A DNA stretch of 64,000 nucleotides from positions 3,286,001 to 3,350,000 of the forward strand of contig NZ_CP180210.1 of assembly GCF_047556435.1 (NCBI RefSeq). The letters run 5' to 3'. Shown in pieces: positions 8,530-16,828 of this stretch. The notes below the pieces were generated by a model that was given only the letters and a program-made list of their open reading frames with translations, was not told where the DNA came from and did no database searches. Each line of letters opens with the position of its first letter. Position 1 is the first letter of the stretch. The stretch comes from Alteromonas sp047556435 (GTDB taxonomy: Bacteria > Pseudomonadota > Gammaproteobacteria > Enterobacterales > Alteromonadaceae). A program made the translations under genes and the position numbers.

Positions 8530-9165
8530 TTACATGGCCTTGGGTAAGTGGGAGGTTTCATTTTTCCAGGCCCTTTCATAAGCCGGACGGGACAACACAC
8601 GTTTCGCGTAGTCAATAACGTTTTCCGCATCTACCGGCACAGCCGCACCTTTGGCCCATGCCAGAATATGACCAGCGACAATATCTGCAACCGTAAACAC
8701 ATCGCCATTAATGAACTCGTTATCGGCCAGTATATGGGAAAATGACGTTACGGCTTTTTCAAACTCCCAACGCGCCGTGTCCTGCATGGCCCGTATCCGG
8801 TGTGATTCTGGCAATGCAAAATCGTGCTTAGCCATGTTCCACAGCGGTTGCTCCAGCTCTGTGACTAAAAAGTGCATCATCTGCTCAAATCGTCCACGCT
8901 GGTAGGTGCCTGGCTTAGGAATAAATTCCTCCATACCGTGTTTTTCTGCGAGAAAGGTGACAATGGCGCCAGATTCAGCAAGGGGACCATCGTCTGTCAT
9001 CAGCAGAGGGATCTTAGCCGCTGGGTTCAGTGCCCGAAACTCTGAAGAAAGGTGCTCGCCGGCACGCAAATTGACAAGATGATAATGATAATCCAGCTCG
9101 AGTTCTTCGAGCGCCCACGCTACACGCACTGATCGCGTTTTGGGAAAGCCATAAAGGGTATACAT
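8530..9165 (-). CDS. Glutathione S-transferase family protein
   Basis: A 211-aa two-domain GST. The N-terminal thioredoxin-like domain starts MYTLYGFPKTRSVRVAWAL and contains the cis-Pro segment KIPLLMTDDGPLAESGAI (residues about 50-68) that binds glutathione. The all-helical C-terminal domain holds the capping motif NGDVFTVADIVAGHILAW. I chose the ATG at 9165, which has TAAGGAGC upstream, over an in-frame start 60 bases further out. No substrate can be assigned. It is likely cytoplasmic and may be co-transcribed with the exported hydrolase downstream. Confidence 0.92.
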   Translation of the reverse strand: MYTLYGFPKTRSVRVAWALEELELDYHYHLVNLRAGEHLSSEFRALNPAAKIPLLMTDDGPLAESGAIVTFLAEKHGMEEFIPKPGTYQRGRFEQMMHFLVTELEQPLWNMAKHDFALPESHRIRAMQDTARWEFEKAVTSFSHILADNEFINGDVFTVADIVAGHILAWAKGAAVPVDAENVIDYAKRVLSRPAYERAWKNETSHLPKAM

Positions 9166-9316
9166 CGGTTGCTCCTTAGATTGATTTGGCAACCGATACT
9201 GTTCAACAAGAAAGGCTTCCGGCAATATTGCCCTGAGATCACGCTTTCCAACGCATTGGCGCGCTATCGCGCATCGGATGACGTCAGGAAGACGTCGTCT
9301 CGCGTCGTTGTAGACC

Positions 9317-10093
9317 TCAGCTTTCCTGATTCCTTAAAAAGACCAGTTCTGTTGCACTACTTTGCTCCTCGCTATAGTGATAGCCGTCAACATCAAACTG
9401 CTTGAGACCTGCGACGTCACTAACGCGATTTTCAATAATATAGCGTGCCATACTTCCGCGCGCCTTTTTGGCAAAAAAGCTGATGACCTTATATTGACCG
9501 TTTTTATAGTCTTTAAAGTGTGGCGTCACGATCATGCCATCAAGCTCACGCTTCTTCACTGACTTAAAATACTCGTTAGATGCCAGGTTCACCAGAACAT
9601 TATCGCCTTGTTCTGCCAACGCGTCATTGAGCTTTTGTGTAATGTCGCTGCCCCAGAACGCGTAGAGATCTTTGCCTTTGGCGTTATCCAGTTTCGTGCC
9701 CATTTCAAGCCGGTAAGCCTGCATCAAGTCAAGTGGCCGGAGCACGCCATATAATCCAGAAAGAATACGAAGATGTGATTGAGCGTACTGAACGTCATCT
9801 GCAGACAACGAATAAGCGTCCAGTCCGGTGTAAACGTCGCCGTTAAATGCGTACATAGCCTGACGGGCATTAGTATCCGTAAATGGCGTTGTAAATTCCG
9901 TAAACCGGTTAGCGTTGAGTGTTGCCAGCTTATCACTGATACTCATCAGCGAGCCCAGTTCTGCAGGAGATAACTCCCGGCAACGCGATACCAATGCTTC
10001 AGCCTGAGTAAGCATTTCTGGCTGAGAATACTCTTTAACCGGAACGTCGGTTTCAAAATCGAGGTTTTTCGCTGGTGAAACAACAACTAGCAT
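9317..10093 (-). CDS. yaaA: Peroxide stress protein YaaA
   Basis: A 258-aa YaaA/DUF328 protein. It opens with MLVVVSPAKNLDFE, and has FTEFTTPFT, AMYAFNGDVYTGLDAYSL and ILSGLYGVLRPLDLMQAYRLEMGT, all hallmark segments of the family; FFAKKARGSMARYII lies near the end. In E. coli yaaA belongs to the OxyR regulon and lowers intracellular free iron during peroxide stress; the protein has a DNA-binding fold. Here it is divergent from tal, as yaaA lies near talB in enterobacteria. Length is normal. Confidence 0.95.
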   Translation of the reverse strand: MLVVVSPAKNLDFETDVPVKEYSQPEMLTQAEALVSRCRELSPAELGSLMSISDKLATLNANRFTEFTTPFTDTNARQAMYAFNGDVYTGLDAYSLSADDVQYAQSHLRILSGLYGVLRPLDLMQAYRLEMGTKLDNAKGKDLYAFWGSDITQKLNDALAEQGDNVLVNLASNEYFKSVKKRELDGMIVTPHFKDYKNGQYKVISFFAKKARGSMARYIIENRVSDVAGLKQFDVDGYHYSEEQSSATELVFLRNQES

Positions 10094-10396
10094 TATGACT
10101 CCTTATTCGTTACTGGCGCAGAGTATACCATCGACGACGACACAGATAAGTGTGAACTTACGCGGTTTTGTAGATTGAGCAGTTCGCTCTGCCCGATTAC
10201 GCATCAACGCACGACGATACTGTAATTTCCGGTGGGGGTTTGATATAACTAAGGTAATAAAAACGCTGACAGTTAAACTGCTGCCACAGCACCCCCTACA
10301 GACACAAATACGATAAAACTTTCCCTCGGTTTGCCCGTATGCAGTCAGCAAACCTGAGCAACTAATATAGATTTAAATCCAGAGTTAGAGAGAACT
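10094..10396. other. Divergent intergenic region between yaaA and tal
   Basis: About 300 bases with no convincing gene. It should carry the promoters of yaaA (leftward) and tal (rightward). I see no clear sigma-70 hexamer pair or operator; the sequence before tal is AT-rich (around 10360-10395) with AGAGAG as the likely tal ribosome-binding site. A short minus-strand frame at 10103-10351 has no family features and is treated as spurious. Confidence 0.5.
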
Positions 10397-11356
10397 ATGA
10401 GCAATCAGTTAGCAGCATTACGTGAAATCACAACCGTCGTGGCCGACACCGGCGATATTGAAGCGATAAAAAAATATGAACCGGTAGATGCTACCACTAA
10501 CCCGTCTCTGCTGCTTAAAGCAGCCAGCCTTCCTCAGTACAGCGTACTGATTGACGATGCAGTGGCATGGGCAAAATTACAGTCTAAAGACGCCGAACAA
10601 CAACTGACAGATGCATCCGATAAACTGGCAGTCGCCATTGGCAAGGAAATCTCAGACCTTATTCCGGGCCGTATTTCCACAGAAGTCGATGCACGTTTGT
10701 CATTTGATAAAAACGCGACCATTGAAAAGGCAGAACGCCTGGTTCAGCTTTATGAAGATGAAGGTGTTGATAAGTCACGAATTCTTATCAAAATGGCGTC
10801 TACGTGGGAAGGGATCCAGGCAGCAGAAGAGCTGGAACAAAAAGGCATTAACTGTAACCTTACACTGCTGTTCAGTTTTGCACAGGCACGCGCGTGTGCC
10901 GAAGCAGGCGTTTACCTAATCTCTCCGTTTGTAGGCCGAATTCTTGACTGGTATAAGAAAAGTACGGGCAAAGAAGACTACACCTCTGAGGACGACCCGG
11001 GCGTGGTATCAGTTACCAATATTTATAACTACTATAAAGAACACGGTTACGACACCGTCGTAATGGGCGCAAGTTTCCGCAATATCGGCGAGATCCAGGC
11101 GCTGGCTGGCTGCGATCGTCTTACTATCAGCCCCCAGTTACTGGAAGAGCTGGCCAACACCGATACCCCACTGGAAGCGAAACTGACAGATAACGGCGCG
11201 TCGAAAACCCCCGGTGATCGCATGACAGAAACCGAATTCCGCTGGGAAATGAACGAAGATGCAATGGCCACCGAAAAACTGGCTGAAGGTATTCGCAACT
11301 TCGCCGCGGATCAGAAGAAACTCGAAACTATGTTGAAAGAAAAGCTGGGTATATAA
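10397..11356 (+). CDS. tal: Transaldolase
   Basis: A 319-aa class I transaldolase (TalB type) of the non-oxidative pentose phosphate pathway, moving a dihydroxyacetone unit from sedoheptulose-7-P to glyceraldehyde-3-P. Catalytic residues match the E. coli numbering: D17 in VVADTGD, E96 in GRISTEVDAR and the Schiff-base lysine K132 in ILIKMASTWEG. NPSLLLKAA and NLTLLFSFAQA are also typical. It is followed 47 bases later by pgi on the same strand, pairing pentose-phosphate and glycolytic interconversion of hexose phosphates. Confidence 0.97.
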   Translation: MSNQLAALREITTVVADTGDIEAIKKYEPVDATTNPSLLLKAASLPQYSVLIDDAVAWAKLQSKDAEQQLTDASDKLAVAIGKEISDLIPGRISTEVDARLSFDKNATIEKAERLVQLYEDEGVDKSRILIKMASTWEGIQAAEELEQKGINCNLTLLFSFAQARACAEAGVYLISPFVGRILDWYKKSTGKEDYTSEDDPGVVSVTNIYNYYKEHGYDTVVMGASFRNIGEIQALAGCDRLTISPQLLEELANTDTPLEAKLTDNGASKTPGDRMTETEFRWEMNEDAMATEKLAEGIRNFAADQKKLETMLKEKLGI

Positions 11357-11403
11357 TAATACAATATTAACAATAAAGCTTTCTGACATATTGGAGTACT
11401 GAC

Positions 11404-13053
11404 ATGAGTAGATTGACCAGCCAACCTGCCTGGCAACGTCTTTCACAACTTGCCGCAACGGTAAGAGACACACATATGCGCGATTGGTTTGCCGACGATC
11501 CTTCGCGGGCATCAGCAATGCAAACTGAAGCGTGCGGCCTGTTTCTCGATTATTCGAAGAACCGCGTGACCGCAGAGGTGATGGATGCACTGATGACGCT
11601 GGCTGAAGCGCAAGGAGTTGACGCGCAGCGCAAAGCCATGTTCGACGGTAAGCACATTAACAGCACTGAAGATCGCGCAGTATTACACACCGCACTGAGA
11701 AATTTCTCAGGCGAGCCTGTGTATGTAGATGGCGAAGACGTCATGCCGGAAGTTTTGGCAACTCTCGATAAAATCGAGCGCTTCACCGATGCTGTCCACA
11801 GCGGTAACCACAAAGGCTACACCGGCAAAGCCATTAAGCACATTGTTGCCATAGGTATCGGTGGCTCTTTCCTCGGCCCTAAAATCATGACCGAGGCGTT
11901 AAAACCCTATACCTCTGATGCGGTACACGTCCACTTTGTTGCGAACGTCGATGGCTGCCACATTCATGATGTTTTGAGTTCGCTTGATCATGAAGAAACC
12001 CTGGTGGTGATGTCCTCAAAGTCGTTCTCTACTCAGGAAACATTGCAAAATACACTTTCCGCTAAAGACTGGTTCTTAAAGGCTGGCGGTAAGCAAGAAG
12101 ACATTGCCAAGCATTTTGTGGCGGTATCATCTAACGTCAAAGCAGCGACTGAGTTTGGCATTGCTGAAGAGAATATCTTTCCCATGTGGGATTGGGTTGG
12201 AGGCCGTTATTCGCTCTGGTCGGCGATTGGCTTGCCAATTTCTCTGGCACTGGGCTTTGATAATTTTAAAGGCCTGCTGGAGGGTGCACACGAAATGGAC
12301 AATCATTTCAAAAATGCACCATTTAGAAGCAACATGCCCATGTTGCTGGCCATGTTAGGCGTGTGGTACCGAAATTTCTTTGAGGCCCAGTCTCATGTCA
12401 TGCTCCCGTATTACCATTATCTTCGTGGGCTCCCTGCCTATGTGCAACAGTTGGATATGGAAAGTAACGGCAAACAGGTCACACAGGCCGGCACGCCAGT
12501 AGACTACCCTACCGGGCCTATTATATGGGGCAGCGAGGGAACTAACGGCCAACACAGCTTCCACCAGTTGATTCACCAGGGCTCAGGTATTATACCCGCA
12601 GACTTTATCATGCCGCTGACGGTGCCTAATCAGGACGATACCCATCACGCGATGCTGGCATCAAACTGCTTTGGCCAAACCCAGGCGCTGATGCAGGGGA
12701 AGACCTTTGAAGAATGCTATGCAGACCTTGACGGTAAAGGCTTAGATGATGAAGAGCGTACGCGCTTAGCGCATCACAAGACCATGCCGGGAAACAAACC
12801 CAGCAACACAATTTTGTTCGAAAAACTGGATCCGTTCACACTTGGCGCGCTGGTTGCTATGTATGAACATAAGGTTTTCGTTCAGGGTGTAGTCTGGGAG
12901 CTGAACTCGTTTGACCAATGGGGCGTAGAGTTAGGAAAAGTCCTTGGTAATCAAGTTCTTGCGGGTATTCAGGGCGAAAAAGACAGCAGCGAATTCGATA
13001 CATCAACGCAGCAGTTAATAGATCGCTTCAGACACACCAATGCACCAAAATAA
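11404..13053 (+). CDS. pgi: Glucose-6-phosphate isomerase
   Basis: A 549-aa phosphoglucose isomerase interconverting glucose-6-P and fructose-6-P, the same length as the E. coli enzyme. Visible motifs include GIGGSFLGPKI (about residues 153-163), MSSKSFSTQETL, the PGI signature region WDWVGGRYSLWSAIGLPI, GSEGTNGQHSFHQLIHQG with the catalytic His, and the C-terminal VWELNSFDQWGVELGK signature with the catalytic Lys at its end. It is preceded by TTGGAG and follows tal closely. A GC-rich hairpin lies 39 bases after the stop. Confidence 0.98.
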   Translation: MSRLTSQPAWQRLSQLAATVRDTHMRDWFADDPSRASAMQTEACGLFLDYSKNRVTAEVMDALMTLAEAQGVDAQRKAMFDGKHINSTEDRAVLHTALRNFSGEPVYVDGEDVMPEVLATLDKIERFTDAVHSGNHKGYTGKAIKHIVAIGIGGSFLGPKIMTEALKPYTSDAVHVHFVANVDGCHIHDVLSSLDHEETLVVMSSKSFSTQETLQNTLSAKDWFLKAGGKQEDIAKHFVAVSSNVKAATEFGIAEENIFPMWDWVGGRYSLWSAIGLPISLALGFDNFKGLLEGAHEMDNHFKNAPFRSNMPMLLAMLGVWYRNFFEAQSHVMLPYYHYLRGLPAYVQQLDMESNGKQVTQAGTPVDYPTGPIIWGSEGTNGQHSFHQLIHQGSGIIPADFIMPLTVPNQDDTHHAMLASNCFGQTQALMQGKTFEECYADLDGKGLDDEERTRLAHHKTMPGNKPSNTILFEKLDPFTLGALVAMYEHKVFVQGVVWELNSFDQWGVELGKVLGNQVLAGIQGEKDSSEFDTSTQQLIDRFRHTNAPK

Positions 13054-13091
13054 GGATAGTTAAGCTCAAGGGCTTCAAGGTGCACGCTGAC

Positions 13092-13110
13092 ACGGCCGTA
13101 AGGCGGCCGT
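13092..13110 (+). terminator. Hairpin after pgi, weak terminator candidate
   Basis: ACGGCCG (13092-13098), loop TAAGG, CGGCCGT (13104-13110): a perfect 7-bp GC-rich stem. There is no run of T residues after it, so it may be an mRNA 3' stabiliser or a factor-dependent stop rather than a classical terminator. Confidence 0.4.
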
Positions 13111-13270
13111 TCTGCGCTGGATGACGACCACTGTAATCATAATGTCACGAAGTGTTAATAAAAAGTAAACTTACTTGTTTTAATTTCATCGTGGCTATGA
13201 TACAAAATTGTACAGAAGGATTAGATAAAACCCCTGTACTGTTGTTAGTGGTAATAAAAAGGAGATCCTC

Positions 13271-13447
13271 GTGGATAAGTCAGATCTATTTGCCATGCTT
13301 GATATTGAAACCAGTTCAGCTAAAACGAAAAGTAAAAAGCGTAAATGGAGAGAAATTGAAGCCCTGCAAGATCGCTTCGCTCTGGAAAAGGAATTATCAG
13401 AGTTAGATTGCGGATTTGAATACGAGTTAGAGACTCTGGAAAGATAA
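13271..13447 (+). CDS. Small DUF3545 family protein, 58 aa
   Basis: A 58-codon frame beginning at a GTG with GGAG six bases upstream (13261-13264). The product is charged: an N-terminal DKSDLFAMLD, a basic patch KTKSKKRKWREIEAL, then an acidic helix ending in ELSELDCGFEYELETLER. This pattern matches DUF3545, a short family of unknown function in Vibrio, Shewanella and Alteromonas. It is followed directly by a strong terminator at 13451-13484, supporting a real transcript. Its own promoter probably lies in the 13111-13260 stretch. Confidence 0.82.
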   Translation: MDKSDLFAMLDIETSSAKTKSKKRKWREIEALQDRFALEKELSELDCGFEYELETLER

Positions 13448-13450
13448 ACG

Positions 13451-13484
13451 AAAAGGCCGCCTGAATCATCAGGTGGCCTTTTTA
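13451..13484 (+). terminator. Rho-independent terminator after the DUF3545 gene
   Basis: AAAAGGCCGCCTGA, loop ATCA, TCAGGTGGCCTTTTT: a 9-12 bp stem with one G-T pair and flanking A/T tracts, starting 4 bases after the stop codon. The A-run on the left would let it work in the opposite direction too. Confidence 0.9.
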
Positions 13485-13829
13485 CTTTTCAGGCGGCGTT
13501 TACGCTTGTCGGATCGGTCCGGTTTGTCCAGTTACCCCTGCTGGGGTAAGCAGACACGCCAGGCGCTTCGTCTTGCTTATAGCCTGTGCTACTCATAAAT
13601 ATGCATGTTATCTGTGTGGTGAAGCCAATTTGCCATTGCGGGCTTACCTATTCAGCGCTGTCAAACGCGTATGTTTGTGGCTCAGGTCATCAGATTTAGC
13701 GTAGTGCATGCCGTCAAGGTCATATCGAGATACGCTAGAGCGCGAGTTGCCAATGTCTGTGGTATTGAAAATCGCGGGCTTCAGTCTTGCCGTTAGAAGT
13801 AGCGACGACCGGGTTGGTGTTATGGCGCG
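13485..13829. other. Non-coding stretch between DUF3545 gene and ung
   Basis: About 345 bases with no convincing reading frame. The only clear structure is a perfect 7-bp hairpin TTACCCC-TGCT-GGGGTAA at 13532-13549. It has no T-run. It might be part of an RNA 3' end for the leftward thr/ung transcript or an uncharacterised small RNA; I cannot decide from sequence alone. Confidence 0.4.
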
Positions 13830-14495
13830 TTAGTAAACCTGCCAGTCTATCGGTTGCTTACCGTGTTGCTGCAAATAGGCATTTGCCTGGCTGAAATGCT
13901 GGCAGCCGAAAAAACCTCTGTGTGCAGACAATGGCGAGGGATGTGGCGCTTCTAATACCAGATGCCGTTCACGGTCCAACGTGCGTCCTTTTTTCTGCGC
14001 ATGGCTTCCCCACAGCATAAACACGACAGTATCATTGGTTGTGTTTACCGCCTCAATAACCGCGTCGGTGAAGGTTTCCCATCCGAATTTCGCATGGCTG
14101 TGTGCTTTGCCCTGCTCCACCGTCAACACCGTATTGAGTAACAGAACTCCTTGCTTCGCCCAGGACGTCAAATTACCGTGTTCCGGTACGGTAAATCCCG
14201 GAATATCCGTCGACAGCTCTTTGTAAATGTTCCTCAGCGACGGTGGGATTTTCACTCCTGGCTGCACCGAAAAGCTCAGTCCATGGGCCTGATCAGGGCC
14301 GTGATACGGGTCCTGCCCCAGGATAACGACCTTTACCTGCTCCAGCGGTGTGGCTTTCAGTGCACTGAACACTTCTTCCTGCGCCGGGTAGATCGTCTTG
14401 CCCGCGGCGCGCTCAGCGTCGACTTTCTGTATCAGAGCCTGAAAATATGGTTTTTGTTTTTCAGGCCCCAGTACATCGTGCCAGCTATGGCTCAT
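13830..14495 (-). CDS. ung: Uracil-DNA glycosylase
   Basis: A 221-aa family 1 UDG that removes uracil from DNA to start base excision repair. The water-activating motif GQDPYHGPDQAHGLSFS has the catalytic Asp at residue 62, and the minor-groove loop HPSPLSAHRGFFG carries the catalytic His at 185. Its ATG overlaps the thrC stop by 4 bases, so it appears to be the last gene of the thr operon, translationally coupled to thrC. Length is typical. Confidence 0.97.
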   Translation of the reverse strand: MSHSWHDVLGPEKQKPYFQALIQKVDAERAAGKTIYPAQEEVFSALKATPLEQVKVVILGQDPYHGPDQAHGLSFSVQPGVKIPPSLRNIYKELSTDIPGFTVPEHGNLTSWAKQGVLLLNTVLTVEQGKAHSHAKFGWETFTDAVIEAVNTTNDTVVFMLWGSHAQKKGRTLDRERHLVLEAPHPSPLSAHRGFFGCQHFSQANAYLQQHGKQPIDWQVY

Positions 14496-15775
14496 TTCAA
14501 CACATCAAACATGTGCTTCTTAAGCTCTTCATACGAAGAGGGAAGCGTAACCGCCAGACTGTCTTTACCGGCAACGTCAGCCAGCTCTTTTGGTAGGTGC
14601 AATGGAGAGCCGAGGACATTTTCCACCGTTTCCCGGAATTTCGCAGGGTGCGCGGTTCCAAGAAATAGCCCGGTTTCGCCAGGTTCAAGATCATGACTGA
14701 CGGCACGATAAGCAATGGCTGCGTGCGGCTCACTGGTATAGCCTGCTTGCGCTAGCTGGCGCATTGCCAGTTGGGTGTATTCTTCGTCAACCGACTCACC
14801 TTTCAGACACGCTTTGTCGATGTAGCCTTGCTCCACCAGCGCTTCTATACGTGGCCAGTTGTTTGGCTGGCTTACGTCCATCGCGTTGGACATGGTTGCG
14901 ACGGTCGATTTCGGCTTCCATTCACCGGTTTTCAGATAGCGGGGAACCGTATCGTTCACGTTGGTCGCTGCAATAAAGCGCTTAACAGGAAGTCCCATCG
15001 CTTTGGCAATCATACCGGCCGTCAGGTTACCGAAGTTACCACTGGGAACCGACACCACTAATTCTTTACGCGCCGCTTCAGGGAGCTGACTTACCGCTTC
15101 AAAGTAATAACACACCTGTGCCAGTAATCGACTGATATTAATCGAATTTGCCGAATTAAGATGCAGCCCTTCACGCACATCCGGATCATCAAAGGCCGTT
15201 TTCACCAGCGACTGGCAGGCATCAAAGTCAGACTCTATCGCCACCGTATGAATGTTGTCCCCCAGTGTGGTGAATAGTTTCTCCTGTAGTGCACTGATTT
15301 TGCCTTTGGGGAAAAGGATCACCACATTGATGTTCTCAATACCGTGAAAAGCGTGAGCTACGGCAGCGCCGGTATCGCCCGAGGTTGCTGTGAGAATGGT
15401 GACAGGCTTACCTTCACTGATACGCGACAGGGTTTGCGCCATAAAGCGGCCACCAAAGTCTTTAAACGCCAGCGTCGGACCGTGGAATAGCTCCAGCGTG
15501 TAGATATTGTCTTTAATCTGAGTGACCGGTGCGGGGAACGTAAAAGCGGTGTTGATGATCTCTTCAAGTTCACCACCACCCAACTCATCCCCAATCAGCG
15601 CTCGCAGAATACGAATGCTGCGCTCGGCAAACGGAAGCGTGAGCAAGCTATCAACGTCATCCAGTGACGGAATGTGTGTAGGAAAGTACAGTCCCTGATT
15701 TTTACCCAGGCCGCGTTGTACTGCTTCTGAAAACGATGCGGTGTCCTGCGCATCTTTTAAATTGACCAATTCCAC
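14492..15775 (-). CDS. thrC: Threonine synthase
   Basis: A 427-aa PLP enzyme converting O-phospho-L-homoserine to threonine. The PLP lysine is K105 in FHGPTLAFKDFGGRF; TATSGDTGAAVAHAF and VSVPSGNFGNLTAGMIAK are typical cofactor- and phosphate-binding segments. Size fits the gammaproteobacterial ThrC (about 428 aa). It lies 90 bases after thrB on the minus strand and overlaps ung by 4 bases downstream. The 90-base gap contains no clear terminator. Confidence 0.97.
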   Translation of the reverse strand: MELVNLKDAQDTASFSEAVQRGLGKNQGLYFPTHIPSLDDVDSLLTLPFAERSIRILRALIGDELGGGELEEIINTAFTFPAPVTQIKDNIYTLELFHGPTLAFKDFGGRFMAQTLSRISEGKPVTILTATSGDTGAAVAHAFHGIENINVVILFPKGKISALQEKLFTTLGDNIHTVAIESDFDACQSLVKTAFDDPDVREGLHLNSANSINISRLLAQVCYYFEAVSQLPEAARKELVVSVPSGNFGNLTAGMIAKAMGLPVKRFIAATNVNDTVPRYLKTGEWKPKSTVATMSNAMDVSQPNNWPRIEALVEQGYIDKACLKGESVDEEYTQLAMRQLAQAGYTSEPHAAIAYRAVSHDLEPGETGLFLGTAHPAKFRETVENVLGSPLHLPKELADVAGKDSLAVTLPSSYEELKKHMFDVLK

Positions 15776-15865
15776 AATGTCACCTTTCGTAATGTATCTT
15801 TATAAAGGTAACGGCCTGCCCGGCTTTTCTGCATGAAAGCAGTTGGCACGAGGCATCATGAGCCG

Positions 15866-16810
15866 CTACTTAGCCACTGCACCTTGTGCAGGAATTCGAC
15901 ATACATGGCTAAAGCCGTCGTCGTTTTGTATATAATTTGCATCTAACCACTGGGCAATCTGGTGTGCCTGGGCCTCATCATTGCATACGGCAAAAACGGT
16001 CGGGCCGGAACCAGAAATTCCGAAAGCCAGTGCGCCGTTTTCCATGCTGAATGTGCGGGCCTCATCGAACCCGGGAAGCAGAGATTTGCGATAGGGCTCT
16101 GCAATCACATCCTGCATGACAGAGGCCGCCATGTCGGCGTCACCGGCATGAAGCGCATGCACAAACACACCAAGCTGACGTCCGAAAGTTAATGCGGTTG
16201 CCACAGGTATCTCTTTTGGCAAAATTTCTCTGGCAGCCGCAGTGGAAACGCTGATCCCCGAGTAACAGGCTACCCAGAACCAGTCTTTAATTACTGGCAG
16301 CTTCACTGTGATCGGCGACGTTGCCCCCGTCATCAGCGTCATCCCGCCCTGATAGCACGGCGCGACATTGTCGTAGTGGATGCTGCCACTGATCTGTCCT
16401 TCGAGCTCCCCCATCATAGCTAACAGCGTATCTTCATCAAACACGTTATCTGAATAGGCATTTAACGCGTGAAACGCGGCCACGATAGAGCTGGCACTTG
16501 ACCCCAAACCACTGCCAATCGGCAGTTTTTTGTTCAGCGTCATCGCCACTACAGGTACTTTTTTCCCATTAAGGGCTAACGCGTCACAAAAGTAATGGTA
16601 GCAACGGGTGACGATGTTGGAATCAGGGTCCGCTGGCAATTTATGCGCAAACGGGCCGGAAACGGTCAGAGAGAAGGACGTTGCCTGCTCGACAATAACT
16701 TCATCTCCCAGCGACGTGCCATCTATCGGCTCCAGCGCAGCGCCCAGTACATCAAAGCCCAGACTCACATTGCCAATTGAGGCCGGTGCATACGCACTCA
16801 CTTTTTTCAT
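15866..16810 (-). CDS. thrB: Homoserine kinase
   Basis: A 314-aa GHMP-superfamily kinase that phosphorylates L-homoserine with ATP. It begins KVSAYAPASIGNVSLGFDVLG (residues about 3-23), has the GHMP ATP-binding loop LPIGSGLGSSASS at residues 96-108, and the C-terminal GISGSGPTVFAVC motif. It follows thrA by 18 bases on the same strand, giving the usual thrA-thrB-thrC order. Confidence 0.97.
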   Translation of the reverse strand: MKKVSAYAPASIGNVSLGFDVLGAALEPIDGTSLGDEVIVEQATSFSLTVSGPFAHKLPADPDSNIVTRCYHYFCDALALNGKKVPVVAMTLNKKLPIGSGLGSSASSIVAAFHALNAYSDNVFDEDTLLAMMGELEGQISGSIHYDNVAPCYQGGMTLMTGATSPITVKLPVIKDWFWVACYSGISVSTAAAREILPKEIPVATALTFGRQLGVFVHALHAGDADMAASVMQDVIAEPYRKSLLPGFDEARTFSMENGALAFGISGSGPTVFAVCNDEAQAHQIAQWLDANYIQNDDGFSHVCRIPAQGAVAK

Positions 16811-16828
16811 TACTGCTTCCTCAACGGT

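Noticed and set aside
10103..10351. 82-codon minus-strand frame between yaaA and tal
   Set aside because: Cys-rich random-looking sequence, no start signal, lies across the likely promoters of two core genes.
13152..13406. 84-codon frame overlapping the DUF3545 gene
   Set aside because: The alternative frame starting at GTG 13271 has the ribosome-binding site, family pattern and terminator; this one has none.
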